Source: Rotaria socialis
Lineage: Eukaryota > Rotifera > Eurotatoria > Philodinida > Philodinidae
Reading direction: 5' to 3'
DNA: 64,000 bases
NCBI GenBank assembly: GCA_905331475.1
Contig: CAJNYU010001591.1
Location: 1-64,000 of the forward strand
The notes under the pieces are model-generated. The model did not search any database. It saw only the letters and a list, made by a program, of their open reading frames with translations, and was not told where the DNA came from. The position numbers and the translations under genes were made by a program. Below are positions 48,298 to 61,130 of the stretch, one piece after another (the stretch's first letter is position 1; the number at the start of each line of letters is the position of its first letter).

Positions 48298-49417
48298 ATG
48301 AATAGCAAAAAAAGCGCTGTTTGTTACTTAACTCGAACACCTGACTCTGAAACAATTCAATTTGCTGAACAATTAGCACGGGATTCTCGGCTATCGTCCA
48401 ATGTTGATATTTGTATTATGATCGATGATAATAATTTTCAGATACAAGCAAATTCATTAATAAATTTTATTCAAATCAATAACAATGAATGTATATCAAA
48501 TGGTTATCATTCGTCGAATAAACTTGAAATGAACAAAGATTGTATATCATGGGATAAAGCATTATATTATTTTTGTCATATAAAACAAAATGATTATTCA
48601 TTTGTCTGGCTTATTGAAGATGATTGTTTTATTCCATCAGTTGATGCTTTTTTTTCGTTACATGATAAATATTCAAAAGGACATAGTAGTGGAGATTTAA
48701 TTTGTCAGAAAAACGATGAAAATTTATACGGTGATACATCAACCTGGAAATGGGGTGATGTAGTTGGGAAATTTTCACCTCCATGGTATCATTCAATGGT
48801 TTGTGCTATTGGTTGTAGTCGAAGATTATTGGATGCAATTGGAAATTATGCCAAGCAAAGACGTTTTCTTCCATTTATTGAATATATGTTTAATACAATT
48901 GCTATGCAAAGTCAAATGAAAGTTATTAATCCTTCAGAGTTGAGTACCATTGTATTTCGAGAAAATTGGACATCGGAACATGTTCGTCAAAGGCCTAACA
49001 ATTGGTTTCATCCTTTTAAAAATGAACACGTTCGACGAGATATTCGTTTAGAGTTCGTTTTTCAAGTTTATTTCAGTAGATTTTTTTTACTTAATATTTT
49101 ATAGAATGTCAAATTCATCGCAGATGCCTACGCATAATATTGGAGATCCAGGAAACATAGGATATCAAGGACAAATGCCTCAATACCAGGGTCAAATCCC
49201 CCCTTACCAGGGACCAATACCTCAATACCAGGGATCAATACCTCAATACCAAGGACCAATACCTCAATACCAAGGACAAATGCCTCAATACCAGGGGCAA
49301 ATGCCTCAATATCCATATTTTATGCCACCATCATATAATTTACCACCGAATAGCGGAAGTGGTTTTTTTCCGCATACTTATCCTTCAAATATGCCACCTC
49401 CTTATCCACCGCATTAA
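48298..49417 (+). CDS. glycosyltransferase-like protein with Pro/Gln/Tyr heptad-repeat tail
   Basis: Exon 48298-49052 and exon 49105-49417 join in phase 2 across a 52-nt intron with a weak GTTCGT donor; 355 residues. The first part carries an FVWLIEDDCFIPS motif resembling the acidic metal-binding site of GT-A glycosyltransferases, then WKWGDVVGKFSPPWYHSMVC and CSRRLLDAI. The family is not one I can name, and there is no signal peptide (MNSKKSAVCYLTRTPDSE). The last hundred residues contain seven tandem QGx(I/M)PxY heptads, encoded by 21-nt repeats at about 49165-49310, then a Pro/Tyr-rich end (PPPYPPH). Such tails occur in unrelated proteins as flexible or phase-separating segments. If the intron is not real, the repeat protein would be a separate 103-residue gene starting at 49106. 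AATAAA signals follow at about 49450. Confidence 0.65.
49165..49310 (+). repeat. 21-nt coding tandem repeat
   Basis: About seven copies of a 21-nt unit of the form CAAGGACAAATGCCTCAATAC, differing at a few positions that swap Gln/Pro/Ser and Ile/Met. Codes for the QGx(I/M)PxY heptads. Confidence 0.9.
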
Positions 49418-52400
49418 CTCAAAATTTTCTATTTTTTTGTAATATTATGAAAATAAACAATAGATTCATTTGTTAATAAAACAAAATACAATAAATCAGA
49501 ATAAACGAAGTTATACAACAAGATCCTAATGTTAGTTTTTTTTAATTTCAGGCATCTGTTACAAAATTCATAGCAGATAATATGGTTCAATTACAAGCAA
49601 ATCTTTACTGTATTTAATTAAAGAGAAGAAAGATGCAATTATATTATATTAGTAAAGACGTGACAACAAATTTTACTTCAATGAATAGAAGAAAAAGCTA
49701 TAGGAGATCTTATTCTCTTCGTCTTAATCCAATAGTACAATGTATGATGAACTACAATGCTTTGAATGAGCATGATCAATCTGAAATAAATAAAAAAGTG
49801 ATTATTATTTTCAAGGTAGAAAAACTAGCTGGTACATCATGTGAATTAAATCAACTACATTAAATAAATTTTATACTGTAAAATTATTAGATTTTTCGAA
49901 CAGTATCTTAAGAAAACTACAACAAACTATTTAACAACCTTTTTTATTGATGCTATCAAGCTATACTGTAGCGTATGAAAATAGTTCATGGTTATATTTT
50001 ATCAAATGATTTTTGAAATCTGAACATAAAAAAAAATAATGTAATAATTGTTTCAATGACGTTAAATATTGATTATATTTTTCATTATGTCCTATTGACT
50101 TGAATCATGCATCATTGGATCGCTTTTGTAATAGAAATATGATAAAAGAGAATTATTTGCTAAAAGTTTATTTCAGGAATCGAAACATCTTTGTAAATAA
50201 TGCATTTTTTTCTTAATATTTGGTCAGTTTCATTTAATTCTTATAACTAATTATTACAATTGAGGATAGTTCTCAAGATAAGTCAGGTACTTATTGGTGC
50301 CTGCCGATGATTATTCAGTGAAGAAAGATACAGCCAGGAGTAAAAGTATCACCATTCATGATATGCAGGTTTACATCATATTTTCTTTTTTTTGTAAAAT
50401 CAATGAACAGGCAGAAATAGATATATAGCAAAAAAGTATCACTACATAAGAAAAACTGATTTTAGAAATCATATTAATATTTTTGATTATCACTTATGAT
50501 CACTGAACAAATCAGTGAATTATAAATTATAAATTTTGTTTTCGCTTTTTCTATTGAATCCGTCTCAAATTGTTCTACGACAAATAAATTTAGACCAAAT
50601 GGTTATTATTATATCATGCACGAAGACATAGCGTGTGAATGTAAATTTTGGTCGGATGGAGAAACATGTGATCACAGTAAGTTTGTCTCTGGTATCTCAA
50701 ATCGATCAAAATAGTTTAAACAAAAATTGTTTTCATTGGCAAGTTCTGGAAAACAAGTTACTATACTCGGCTGTGTGACGGGAGGACTTATTATCATCTT
50801 TTACAATATTCAAATCATTCGAACTATTCGTGCTAGATTCAATAGAGCAAAATCGAATGAGATAAAGTAAATATATATTGTATTATTTTCTAATTCATGA
50901 TTTTACACTTAGGAAAATACCAACGGTAATATTATCTTACATTCACAATAAAGACAAATCATTTTATACAATATTTTTAGTGTTGATACGTTGTGTAGAC
51001 CTGCAAACTATATGCAATGAATAAGTTTGATTTTATTCCGATCAATGTTTCCTTGCTACTGAAGAATTTGTAAATACATGAGTATTAATATGAACTTTCG
51101 GATACTCAACGTATTGTAGAATGTATTCGTGCTGAAATGACTGATTACATCGTAAAAGACGAATAACATTCGTGCAACTAGTAGATTAATGCCATGGTAC
51201 ATTATTCATATTTTAGTTTTATTGGTAAGTTAGACCGCATGATATTTATCTGATGTTGATAATCACTAGAAAGAATTCATCGATCAATATCAAACAGGTT
51301 ATTAGTTTCGTTAGCTTTTTCATACAGTTTCTTGGTTTTATATTCAAATGACACAGCTTCACGGTCATACTACGTGCAATTGCCACCACGCTTTACATTT
51401 ATCAGTGAAGAGTTTACTGATTATCCCCCTATCTTAAGACTGAAAAGAATAATTGTTATTTAGAATTTCTTCTTAAGATAGTAACGTTTTTCTATTTGTA
51501 TTGAACTATGTCGAATATTCTCTTATTCCAATTAGATTTCTACTTGTTTCGAACTTTTTATACTACAATGTACTATGATTTCATAAAATTTTAATGATGT
51601 ATTTTTGCTTTACTCTATATCGAAAATGGCAATGATGCTGTGCATTGTGATTCGGATAAATCATGATGCTTTTAACTGAACTGCGCATATTTATGATTAG
51701 TCAAGGATAACCAAACACAAACGAATCGCACTTTTTGACGAGTGTGATCGATGTACGACGTTGTTATACGCTGTTGAGAACGAAAGAGCAACAAATATAC
51801 GCAGTTATATTCATACCACACACACAGATTTGTTTGTGTTATTATTTTTCGTAATTTGAGGTCATATTGTCTTGGTGTATACTAAAAACTAAATAAAAAT
51901 TCAACCCTTACCAAAACTCATTTGCTTACCTGTCATTTATTCATTCATCATTGCGTACTGTAATTGCGCCTGAAGCTGAATTCAAATATATTTTCGCTTT
52001 CGTATTTGTGAGAAAGTCAACTCAGGCAAACCTGAATAATGACATGTATATTTTTCAAAAAACGTCCGAGCAAAAATGAACATGCAATTCAGCTTTTTCT
52101 ATATTAATCATATGGTATACTACCCATGAAATTAGCAAAGCAAGGCTAAATATTTTAAAATAAATTTCATTGTATCTGTATTACATCTAATTCTATTTTT
52201 ATTGTTTGAAGAGTATTAAGCGGACAGTTTTCAATTTTCTAAATCTTAATTATCCATATGGATTAGGGATTTCTCTCTATAGATTATAATGACGAAACAA
52301 TAATAATTGTAATTTACTCTGACAATAAATATATTGTGGGTTTTTTATCAATTGAGTAGCTCAGTACAAAATTATGTTTTTTCACATCAGCATGAAACTA

Positions 52401-55400
52401 ATTATTCAAGTTAAGATTGATTGTAATATGCTGACGATAATTTATTCTATACAACGTTCTATAACGAAAATTCATTTTATTTCTACACTATTGTTCCAAA
52501 TAATAAATTGCTCCGATTAAATAGCAAAAACTTTTTGATCCAAGTTCAAGAAAAACTTCGGTTGGTAAAATCTTTTATGACGATTTACGATTCTGATGGA
52601 CTTCCGTAACGAGTAGAACTTGTGCAATATAAATTTATGGTAGTACAAGACTATTTCATGAAAGTTTCTATGTAACTAAATCATTTATATTCATCAATAT
52701 ATTATATGTTAATTAAGATCATTTTTTCAAATAAATTCTATCGAAAAATTTTTGTAGATTGAATTAATAGATGGTAAATTCAGAAAAATGAATAGTGAAC
52801 TCTATACTCATTGTTATTTCAGATATTTGAGTAGAACATTAGCTCGAATAACGCAACGTGCCGTTAGAAAAGGAAGAAAAAGAACGAACTATTACATAGA
52901 AACATTTAAAATTGAATGGAATTATTTTCTATTCGAGAAGGCTAAAATAAAGACGTGTTTTTTGTGTCACTTAATTAAATTTTTCAATGCTACTGTTTGT
53001 GTTCTCGACATATTCGAAACTAGTCTTTTTCACAAGGACACTCAAAAGAAAAAAGTTTCTCATATCTTGCATAACAAAGCTGATCGAATAATGTTCATTA
53101 TGTTGATAGCATTGTTAATCATAGTATCTAAACTAAGTGATAACGTCAGATCTTTTCTCGAGATTTTTAATAAGCTCTTGAAATCAAAAGACAACAAATG
53201 TTTTGTTCTAACCATGAATGATATGATTATGTCATAGCAATAATAGAAACCAATTTGATGACGTTCAATAATTCACTTTTTCGTGAAGTAAACATTTTTC
53301 TCTAATCTCCGAGATGTTTGTTATTAATAAAGTACTCCGTGTTCGATGCGATCTGTAATAGATTTATATTATATTCAGAATAAAATAGAACGAATCAAAC
53401 TCTTACCGTATTCAGGCACTCATTTCATTGTATTTCATCTCAAGTTTATAAAAACAATCAAATCTATTTTTTATATAAATTTCAAATCTTTTTTTAAAAG
53501 ACTGACGCTCAATAATAAATGTATGACACTGAAGAAGATTTATCAAAATTTGTCGCAGAAATGTCGCGTACTATACGACTCTATGTTGAATCCTACATAG
53601 TTAATGACTTGTAGTAGTTCTCGTGTATTGCAAATGAAAAAGAACTGTTCTGGAAACTTGGGTGACATCAATTTCAAGCAACCGGAGGTGTTCTTCGGCT
53701 TCAATTGTTAATTTTAGATGTAAAAGAAATGCTTTTAAGAAATTGAACACATGCACACTGTAATTGCATCTTCATTATAAATACTTTGGCTTACACGTTA
53801 GTCTGTTGTTTTTTTTCAGTAGTAAAGATCGAAAATGTTTCTTTCGAGAAATAAAATTAATTACAGACAAATCTTATCGTGCTTCCTCAAGCGCAAATTT
53901 GCTTTTTCTTTATCTGGTTAACTTCATGCAGTGCAAAATGTGAGTTGGAAAATAGTAAAAAGAAACATTTTATAAGCAGCTCCTCTCTTCTCTGTTAGAG
54001 TCTTACAAAGTTTCTTGAGCATATTCTACATTGAAATATTCTATCTTTCATGCATATAAATTTGCAATACACTGAAAAATTTGATGCTACTGAGAAATTG
54101 GATTCAAAAATTGAGTTAATATATTAAAGTTATCAAGTCTGATTTGAAAATATACGCATTTAGAGTTTCGCTTTTTACATGACTATGACTATATTTTTTC
54201 AATAGGTTTCGAATACATGTGTTACATGGAGAGCATATTTTCATTTCATGATTCGTGAATTCCTTAAAAAAATGGTTAATCTTCTCTTTTATAATTAGAT
54301 AAAAGAAATTTTTCTTTGTATATTGTTACGACATATTTTTTCAGTAAAGATGTCTTCTATTGAAGTCCTTGTTGATCTATAGCATTTTTTATGTTTGTTT
54401 AATTTTTTCTAAGATTTCTAATTAAGACATGTTTTGAAGGTAAGGATTTGTTTTATTTCTCAAAAATATGTAACGAAACCGTCTAAGTGAAAAAAGTAAT
54501 CATTGGTCATAGTTATAAAATATCAATAAGAGTATTTAAAGCAAAGTCCTTGTTATTTTAATCGTCTTATGCGATAATGATTGGCTGACTATGCCAATAT
54601 TAATAATTTGAATAAAATAACAGCAACAACAACAAAGGAATATGACTCGACACAATTATTAAGAATAGATTATATGATTATTATCGCTCCCGTTCAAGAA
54701 TAGAATTAGTTTGTGAGTTTTCTTATTATTGTCAAAATTCCTTCAACGATCATTGCGATTATTCTGTGATTGATGAACATGATTCGAATTAATTAACTTC
54801 ACATAGACCATACTTCTCAAGAAACTAGTCACATTGAATAAATGATCTAATGATAGATTTATAACATATTATAATAGAGTTAACGAAAAATCATTAGAGA
54901 GCCAAACAGGAAAAATAACCAAAGGATTCCTTTTTGGATCTATTGATTAGTTACTATAATCTTTTTTTTTGTTCACTATAATAGTTATTCTAAAAAATGG
55001 AGGCAATTTGATTACTGTCATTGCATGTTTATGAAACGTCGATCATATTTTGGACGGACTTGCATCCGCGCATATTGCGTTTTATTAGACTTATTAGTTC
55101 TATTGCTTCCTGTTTTTGAGCAAGAATAAAAAAGGAAGAGAAAAGTTCTATCATCTATCACCGTCAGCATTATTCGTGGGTGGCACGCAAAAATATAGCA
55201 GCTTTTCTCTCTTTCTCAATCTATATATATATTTGAAAGTGATGTTTTTCATTATTAATTCATGTTATAGTAACTTCTCTCGTAAATGTAGAACGTTCGT
55301 TTCATTTTTTTTCTTCCTGTTCAATGATTAAATTAATAATTACGTGCGCTTTCTTCTCTTTTTTTGTTGAAATAAATGTTTTTGCGTATTCCATTGCTTA

Positions 55401-56016
55401 CTTGACCACAAATTTATGTCTTTTTTTGTTCCAGTCTATTTCAAGGACATCTGTAGAACAAAAGCAGGTTATTTATACAGGTCACAATCAAAAAAAGTTT
55501 ATTATTCTCACTTTTCATCAACGTTACACTTAAAACACCAGAAGTGTCAATAATAGAATTCAATTTTTCTTCTTGATGGCTTGTACACTGTTTTCTTGAG
55601 CGATCACCAAAAAAAAAGAGTAGTAGCAAGTAAACTTGTTATTGAAGTTAGCTACGAAAATGCGAGATGGTGAAAGCAAAAACATGCACGTTGGCTACTG
55701 TGAGAAGAAAAGGCAAAAAAGAGAAAATGTAGTATAAGAGAAAATCAGTTTTCATTGGTAGTGTGGCATAACAAAGAGCGTTACTGCCTTTGGAACCATA
55801 ATCACACACTAACATACATCGGAACAAAAACTCTCGTGAGTAGAAATGCAGAAAAAAATGATGCAAAATATTCTGCATAAAAAATCCCAAGTACAAGGAT
55901 AAAAATAGTACAAGAAAATTTTTCTTATTCTATTCATTTTCTCATACCGATCAATCGTAAAAAGATCTTTATCGATTTGTTTTTGTTTTAGAATTTTAAA
56001 ATATTCTGCGTTTGTG
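49418..56016. other. 6.6-kb gene-poor stretch
   Basis: No gene recognised. Open frames at 49633-49863, 52788-53237 (+, 149 codons), 53346-53600 and 55809-56147 have AT-driven composition and no domain. A short stretch at 50616-50675 (MHEDIACECKFWSDGETCDH, ending before GTAAGT) and another at about 50754-50868 (ILGCVTGGLIIIFYNIQII then RTIRARFNR) look more protein-like and may be exons or remnants of a small membrane protein, but no consistent junction was found. Confidence 0.4.
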
Positions 56017-59000
56017 ATGCCTAATATAGTACTACTTAGTAAATATCCTCTTTCTATGGCAGCAAGACGATTTTTAACCAAAGTAAATATAGATATCATT
56101 AATTTTTTAGACGGAAATAACTTGATGGGTGTTTTTTGTTTCTTCATTTTTAGATTAAAGTTTTTAATAAGCCTTCTCGTTCATTTTCATTATCATCGTC
56201 GACTTTAGCTGATGACGTTGTTCCCCCCAGTAAGAAATATGTCATTAATAAGAAAAAACTATTTGTATCAATTTATTTTTAGAATTTCACATTGATTTAC
56301 CCGGTGTAGAAAATTATGGTTTTGAAGGTGAATCATCATTTATGAGATGTAAACATGGAGCTGTTGCTGCTGATTCCGAAGAAGCCTCAAAAGTTGGCCG
56401 GTAAAAACTAATAATTATCAAGTTTTATTTTTCATTTAATTAATTTAATTATTTTTATATTTTAGACGAATTTTAAATTTAGGTGGTTCTGCAGTTGATG
56501 CTGCTATTGCAGTTCTTCTCTGTGTTGGCGTACATAATTGCCATTCGACCGGAATTGGTGGTGGATTTCTCATGAATATCTATGATCCGTAAATGAATCA
56601 ATAGATAACAAAATGAACATTCATTTTTAAATCTTTTTGTTTTCTAGTCAACGTAAAGAAGGTATAGCTATCGATGCACGTGAAGCAGCACCATCAGAAG
56701 CTCATCAAAAAATGTTTATAGACGGAAATCCACCCCCGTCATCTACTCATGGTAAATATTTTTGTTTGCATAAATTAACTGACATAGTTTGTTGGATTTT
56801 CTTGCGTAGGCGGTTTAGCTATTGGTATTCCCGGTGAAATAGCTGGCTTTTGGAAAGCTCATCAACTTTACGGCAAATTACCATGGTCAATTTTGTTTAA
56901 ACCTGCAATCGAGATGTGTAATGAAGGCTTTGAAATACGGAAAGCATTGGCTTTTACAATACTTAAATGTAGAGATAAATTATGGGAACAAAAAGCATTT
57001 AGGTTATTATTTAGAAAAAAAAACAATAAATACAAATAAAAATCAATGATACCGTTGATCTTTTTTTTATATTTTTAGACGAGTATTTTTCAAAGGTGAT
57101 TCGGATCATGTTTATGGTTTAGGTGATACTATTTATCGGCCACGTCTTGGCAAAACACTTACAATGGTTGCTGAACATGGACCAAGTGTTTTTTATGACG
57201 GTGAATTATCAGATCTAATTTGTGCAGAAGTACAAGAACAAGGAGGAATTATTAATCGACATGACTTAAGAACTTATGAAGCTCGAGTAAAACCAGCTGT
57301 TAAAACTACATTAGGCGACAATTATACTGCTTATGGTGTTCCACCACCAGCTAGTTCAGCTATAACTCTTCTTATTCTTAAAGTAATGGATGGTGAGTAA
57401 CGAAATAGAAAACTCACTGAATTGTAAAGATGAAAAAACTTATTATTGATATTTCAGGTTATGGTTTAACGCCACACTCGTTAGATAGTGATGAAAAACA
57501 AGTGAGATTTTATCATATTCTTAATGAATCATTCAAATTCGCATATGGAAAACGATCTGCTATGGGAGATGAATATGATTCGCAAACTGAAAAGAATAAA
57601 GGCATTGAACAGGTATGCAATTCAATTAGTAGCTATGTGATCTCTAACATGGAGAATAATTTATTGTCAGTTAAAATTTGCCCTCTAAATCAAACGATAA
57701 ATAATGTAAAACAAAATTTTAGATGTTGTCCAGAACTTGATCCATTTTTCATGCTTTATTCTTGTCTATCAATCTTCTTATACTAACGTTATAGTTTTTT
57801 TTCTAATAGAGACTAATTATGCATAAGAAAACACTGAGAGTGCAATAGTGTAAACCACAAAAGAATCTAAATTATTTACTATTTTTCATTTTATTTTGTT
57901 TGATTCATTTTCGCAATCTCATTGATTGATAGAAAACACTAGGAAAAAGCCTAATGTCAAAATCTAAACCTACTTTCTATGTTATTAGCTGATAAATTTG
58001 CCTTTTAGCGCTCAATATTCATAGTTTGTTTTTTGTTAGCGACCGATCTATGACAAATTGTTTCTTTTTGTAATATTGAATATTTCAATTACATCGATAT
58101 CAATCACCACATAATATTTTTACGCTTTGTTCTTTTTCATTGAGTATTTATCACTCTCCTAAGATTTCAAAAATTCTCCTCCGAAAGAACACTACATAAA
58201 AACTCATTCGCGCTCTCCTATATTTAGTTACTAAGTCTTATTCTATCTCCTGAATATGCAGAGGAAATTCGAGAACGAATCAATGAACACAAAACACAAC
58301 CTCTCGCGTACTATGAACCTATGTTTGAACCGCAAACCGGTATGTCTAAAGAACATTAAAAATAACCTTTTTTTTACATTGTAAAGTTTTGTTTTCAAGA
58401 TCATGGAACTAGTCATTGTTCTATTATTGATTCTGATGGTAATGCAGTTGCCGTTACAAGTACCATAAATACTGAGTACGTTGAATATATTTTCGAAATA
58501 GTATAAACTAAGGATACAATACTATTTTAGTTTTGGTGCTTTCGTTTATGGGCGTAATACAGGTAAATAATCTTGTTGAGAAAAGAATCTATTATTAAAA
58601 CTCTTGCTATTTGTTTCTTTTTTTTAAAAGGAATTATTTATAACAATCAAATGGACGATTTCTCACAACCCGGTTTATCTAACTACTATGGTTATGCTCC
58701 AAGTCCTGCTAATTTTATACAGCCTTGTAAGAAGAAACAAAAAAAGGAACTATAATTTTCGAAATAAATAATTATCGTTTTAGTTAAACGTCCAATGTCA
58801 TCGATGAGTCCAATTGTTGTTACGGATTCAAATGGTGAAGTTATATTTATTGCCGGTGGTTCAGGTGGTAGTCGAATTATATCATCTGTTGCTCAAGTAG
58901 CTATCTATAATTTATGGCTTGGTAAAAGTATTCGTGATGCTGTGGATATGCCTCGTTTACATCAACAACTTATTCCAATGGAAATTGAATTAGAAAAACG

Positions 59001-59328
59001 TTTTCCTGTGGTATAATTGAAAATAATCTTGTAGGCGCTTTTTATTTCATTTTTTGTTTTATAGAATGTCGTACACGGTCTTTTAGCGAGAGGTCATACA
59101 ATATCAAGTTTTCGTGGTGGATGTGTTGTTCAAGCCATCGAACGTCGACATGCCGATGAATTATGGGCTGTTAGTGACGCAAGAAAAGGTGGTGCACCAG
59201 ATGGTCTAGGTTATAAACATATAACAAAGACCTTTCAAAACTGGTTCCGTCGAACATTTCAACGAAGTAAAGAACAAAAATTTTTAGAAGAAGAAGTTGA
59301 AAAGGCACGGTTATTATCTCCAAAGTAA
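56017..59328 (+). CDS. GGT1: gamma-glutamyltransferase (glutathione hydrolase)
   Basis: Ntn-hydrolase that removes the gamma-glutamyl group of glutathione and conjugates. Fourteen exons: 56017-56082, 56154-56229, 56283-56400, 56466-56588, 56648-56751, 56810-57002, 57079-57392, 57458-57612, 58228-58339, 58400-58475, 58531-58562 (32 nt), 58631-58726, 58784-59010, 59065-59328; about 651 residues (human 569). Landmarks are [54 protein letters not shown], the autocleavage and nucleophile threonine in DHGTSHCSI (58408-58410), [21 protein letters not shown] and GGSGGSRI. All residues I associate with catalysis are present. The usual N-terminal membrane anchor is not seen; the region before the chosen ATG is open and hydrophobic (ILKYSAFV) behind a TTTTAG acceptor, so an upstream exon may supply it. 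The C-terminus has an extra charged tail of about 60 residues. The GGT subfamily number is not resolved. Confidence 0.92.
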
Positions 59329-61130
59329 TTTAAATGAATATGTGTTAGTTAGCTTTTTTCTTGATATTACTGTGATCCTTTATTTTTCCTCTTTACTATT
59401 TTGATATAATTCTGCACGCATACCAATAGTCATTGTATATGTTGTTTTTGTTCCATAGAGAAGAAATTTCTAGCAAATCTTCTTATTTTATTGTCTAGAC
59501 AAAATTTTTGTTCTGTATGTATGTTGTATGTTTCGTTTTTGAGATGGACTGTTTTTTTAATGAAATAGTACGAGACAATCAATTTTAGTATTTTTTTTCT
59601 TTCTAAATAGTCAAACTATTTGTTTTTCACACTTTGTCTTCGGCGAAATTAACAACCTAAGAGATAGGGTTCCACTTGGAAAAAATGCAGTTGATCTATT
59701 ATTTTGGGATCTCAATAATAGAATGATGCGGAAAATGCATTAACAAGGAAATTGTCAGGAAAGTGAACAGATGTCATAAGAAATTATCGTTTCTGTCTTA
59801 CGAAGCTACTCTTATTCAAATAATTATTAGAGTAACAAGGATGCAACCAAATCTAATAATAAACTTAGAATATTTTGAATTTATCGTATTAATTAATAAC
59901 TGTATAAATAAACTACCACACCACAAAATGAAATCACTGAGTACATAACCACAGCCTCGTGACTTCAATATTTGACTGACGGCAAAATATTGGATCACAG
60001 GATTGTGAGATAAGAAATTTTTTTTTCATTCTTCACACAGGAAAAAAACTCAAACAACATCAGTGCATATCTATACGATAACTTCTCTTGACAAAGTTGG
60101 ATATACCTTGAACATTGATTTATTTCGATCTTTTCGATAGTATCGAATCGATACTCAATAACATGCACTAACCAATGATTTGAATGAAATCGAGCGATTG
60201 ATTGAGATATTTCTACAACAGAAGTATTGTATCAATGCACGCTTAATGGATCATTGATGTTTTCTTTTCTTCTATTGAATATTTCCATGTCAATGAAAGA
60301 TGAAACACATTTATTATGTAGCTTATTTAGAGCAAAATCCTAATTCTGCATAGTGATCTATCAAAAAATGGTTTCTCAATAATGTCAACAGTAATGATAA
60401 TATAAATATTCACAATGAATATGAATCGATTCTCTAGATAGTTTGTGTCAAATAAATCTATTTTGAAGGTACTGAAAAATAACAAGAAGAAATTTCAAAT
60501 AACTATTAAGAATAGCATATAAATATTTATAACGTGTACAACAAGCAAAAACTTTTTCTGAAGAAAAATTAATACCTAAAAGGTTATGGGAGAAGACGCT
60601 TCATGTTCAAAAGGATTAGTCTTATTATTTCATTGACAGAAAAATGAGATCATTGTTTCATTCACCTGCTGTATAGATGTTAATATACAGAGATGCATAA
60701 GGATTCTGTGCACGTGAAAAAATTATTTATTTAATCTACATTTCGTATAGATGTGTTCTATTTTGATTAAAATAGCATAGTACTCAAACTTTCTTATCTC
60801 AAGTCTCAACTACTCATATCATCGACTTGAGTACTGACCTTAGTACGTACTCAAATTCATAAAATTCTTTAAAAGCAATAGATTGATAATAGGCAAAGGC
60901 AGCGACCTCTTTAATAAAAGTGCTTTCATATTAATAGTTTTCAAAGAGAACTTCTTTATTATTGAAATATTTGCTGAATTCATTATTTTTATATGTACGA
61001 TTTGATTTGTTCGAACGAACCTCCAATCAGATTCATCGGTGATGCGCGACGACGACAGCTAACTTTTTTTTCTTAACAATTATCAAAACATTTCTATTCT
61101 TGTAAATCGCATATTGGAACAAGTGCCACC
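59329..61130. other. intergenic, no gene recognised
   Basis: 1.8 kb of AT-rich sequence between gamma-glutamyltransferase and acyl-CoA oxidase. Small overlapping frames at 59763-59998 on both strands are chance. The sequence before 61131 (GTGCCACCATG) is a good translation-start context. Confidence 0.5.

Noticed and set aside
49106-49417. Independent gene for the Pro/Gln/Tyr repeat protein
   Set aside because: The phase-compatible intron to the upstream exon and the absence of room for a promoter favour one gene.
52788-53237. 149-codon open frame on the plus strand
   Set aside because: Lys/Ile/Phe-rich composition expected from AT-rich DNA; no recognisable family, no neighbouring exons.
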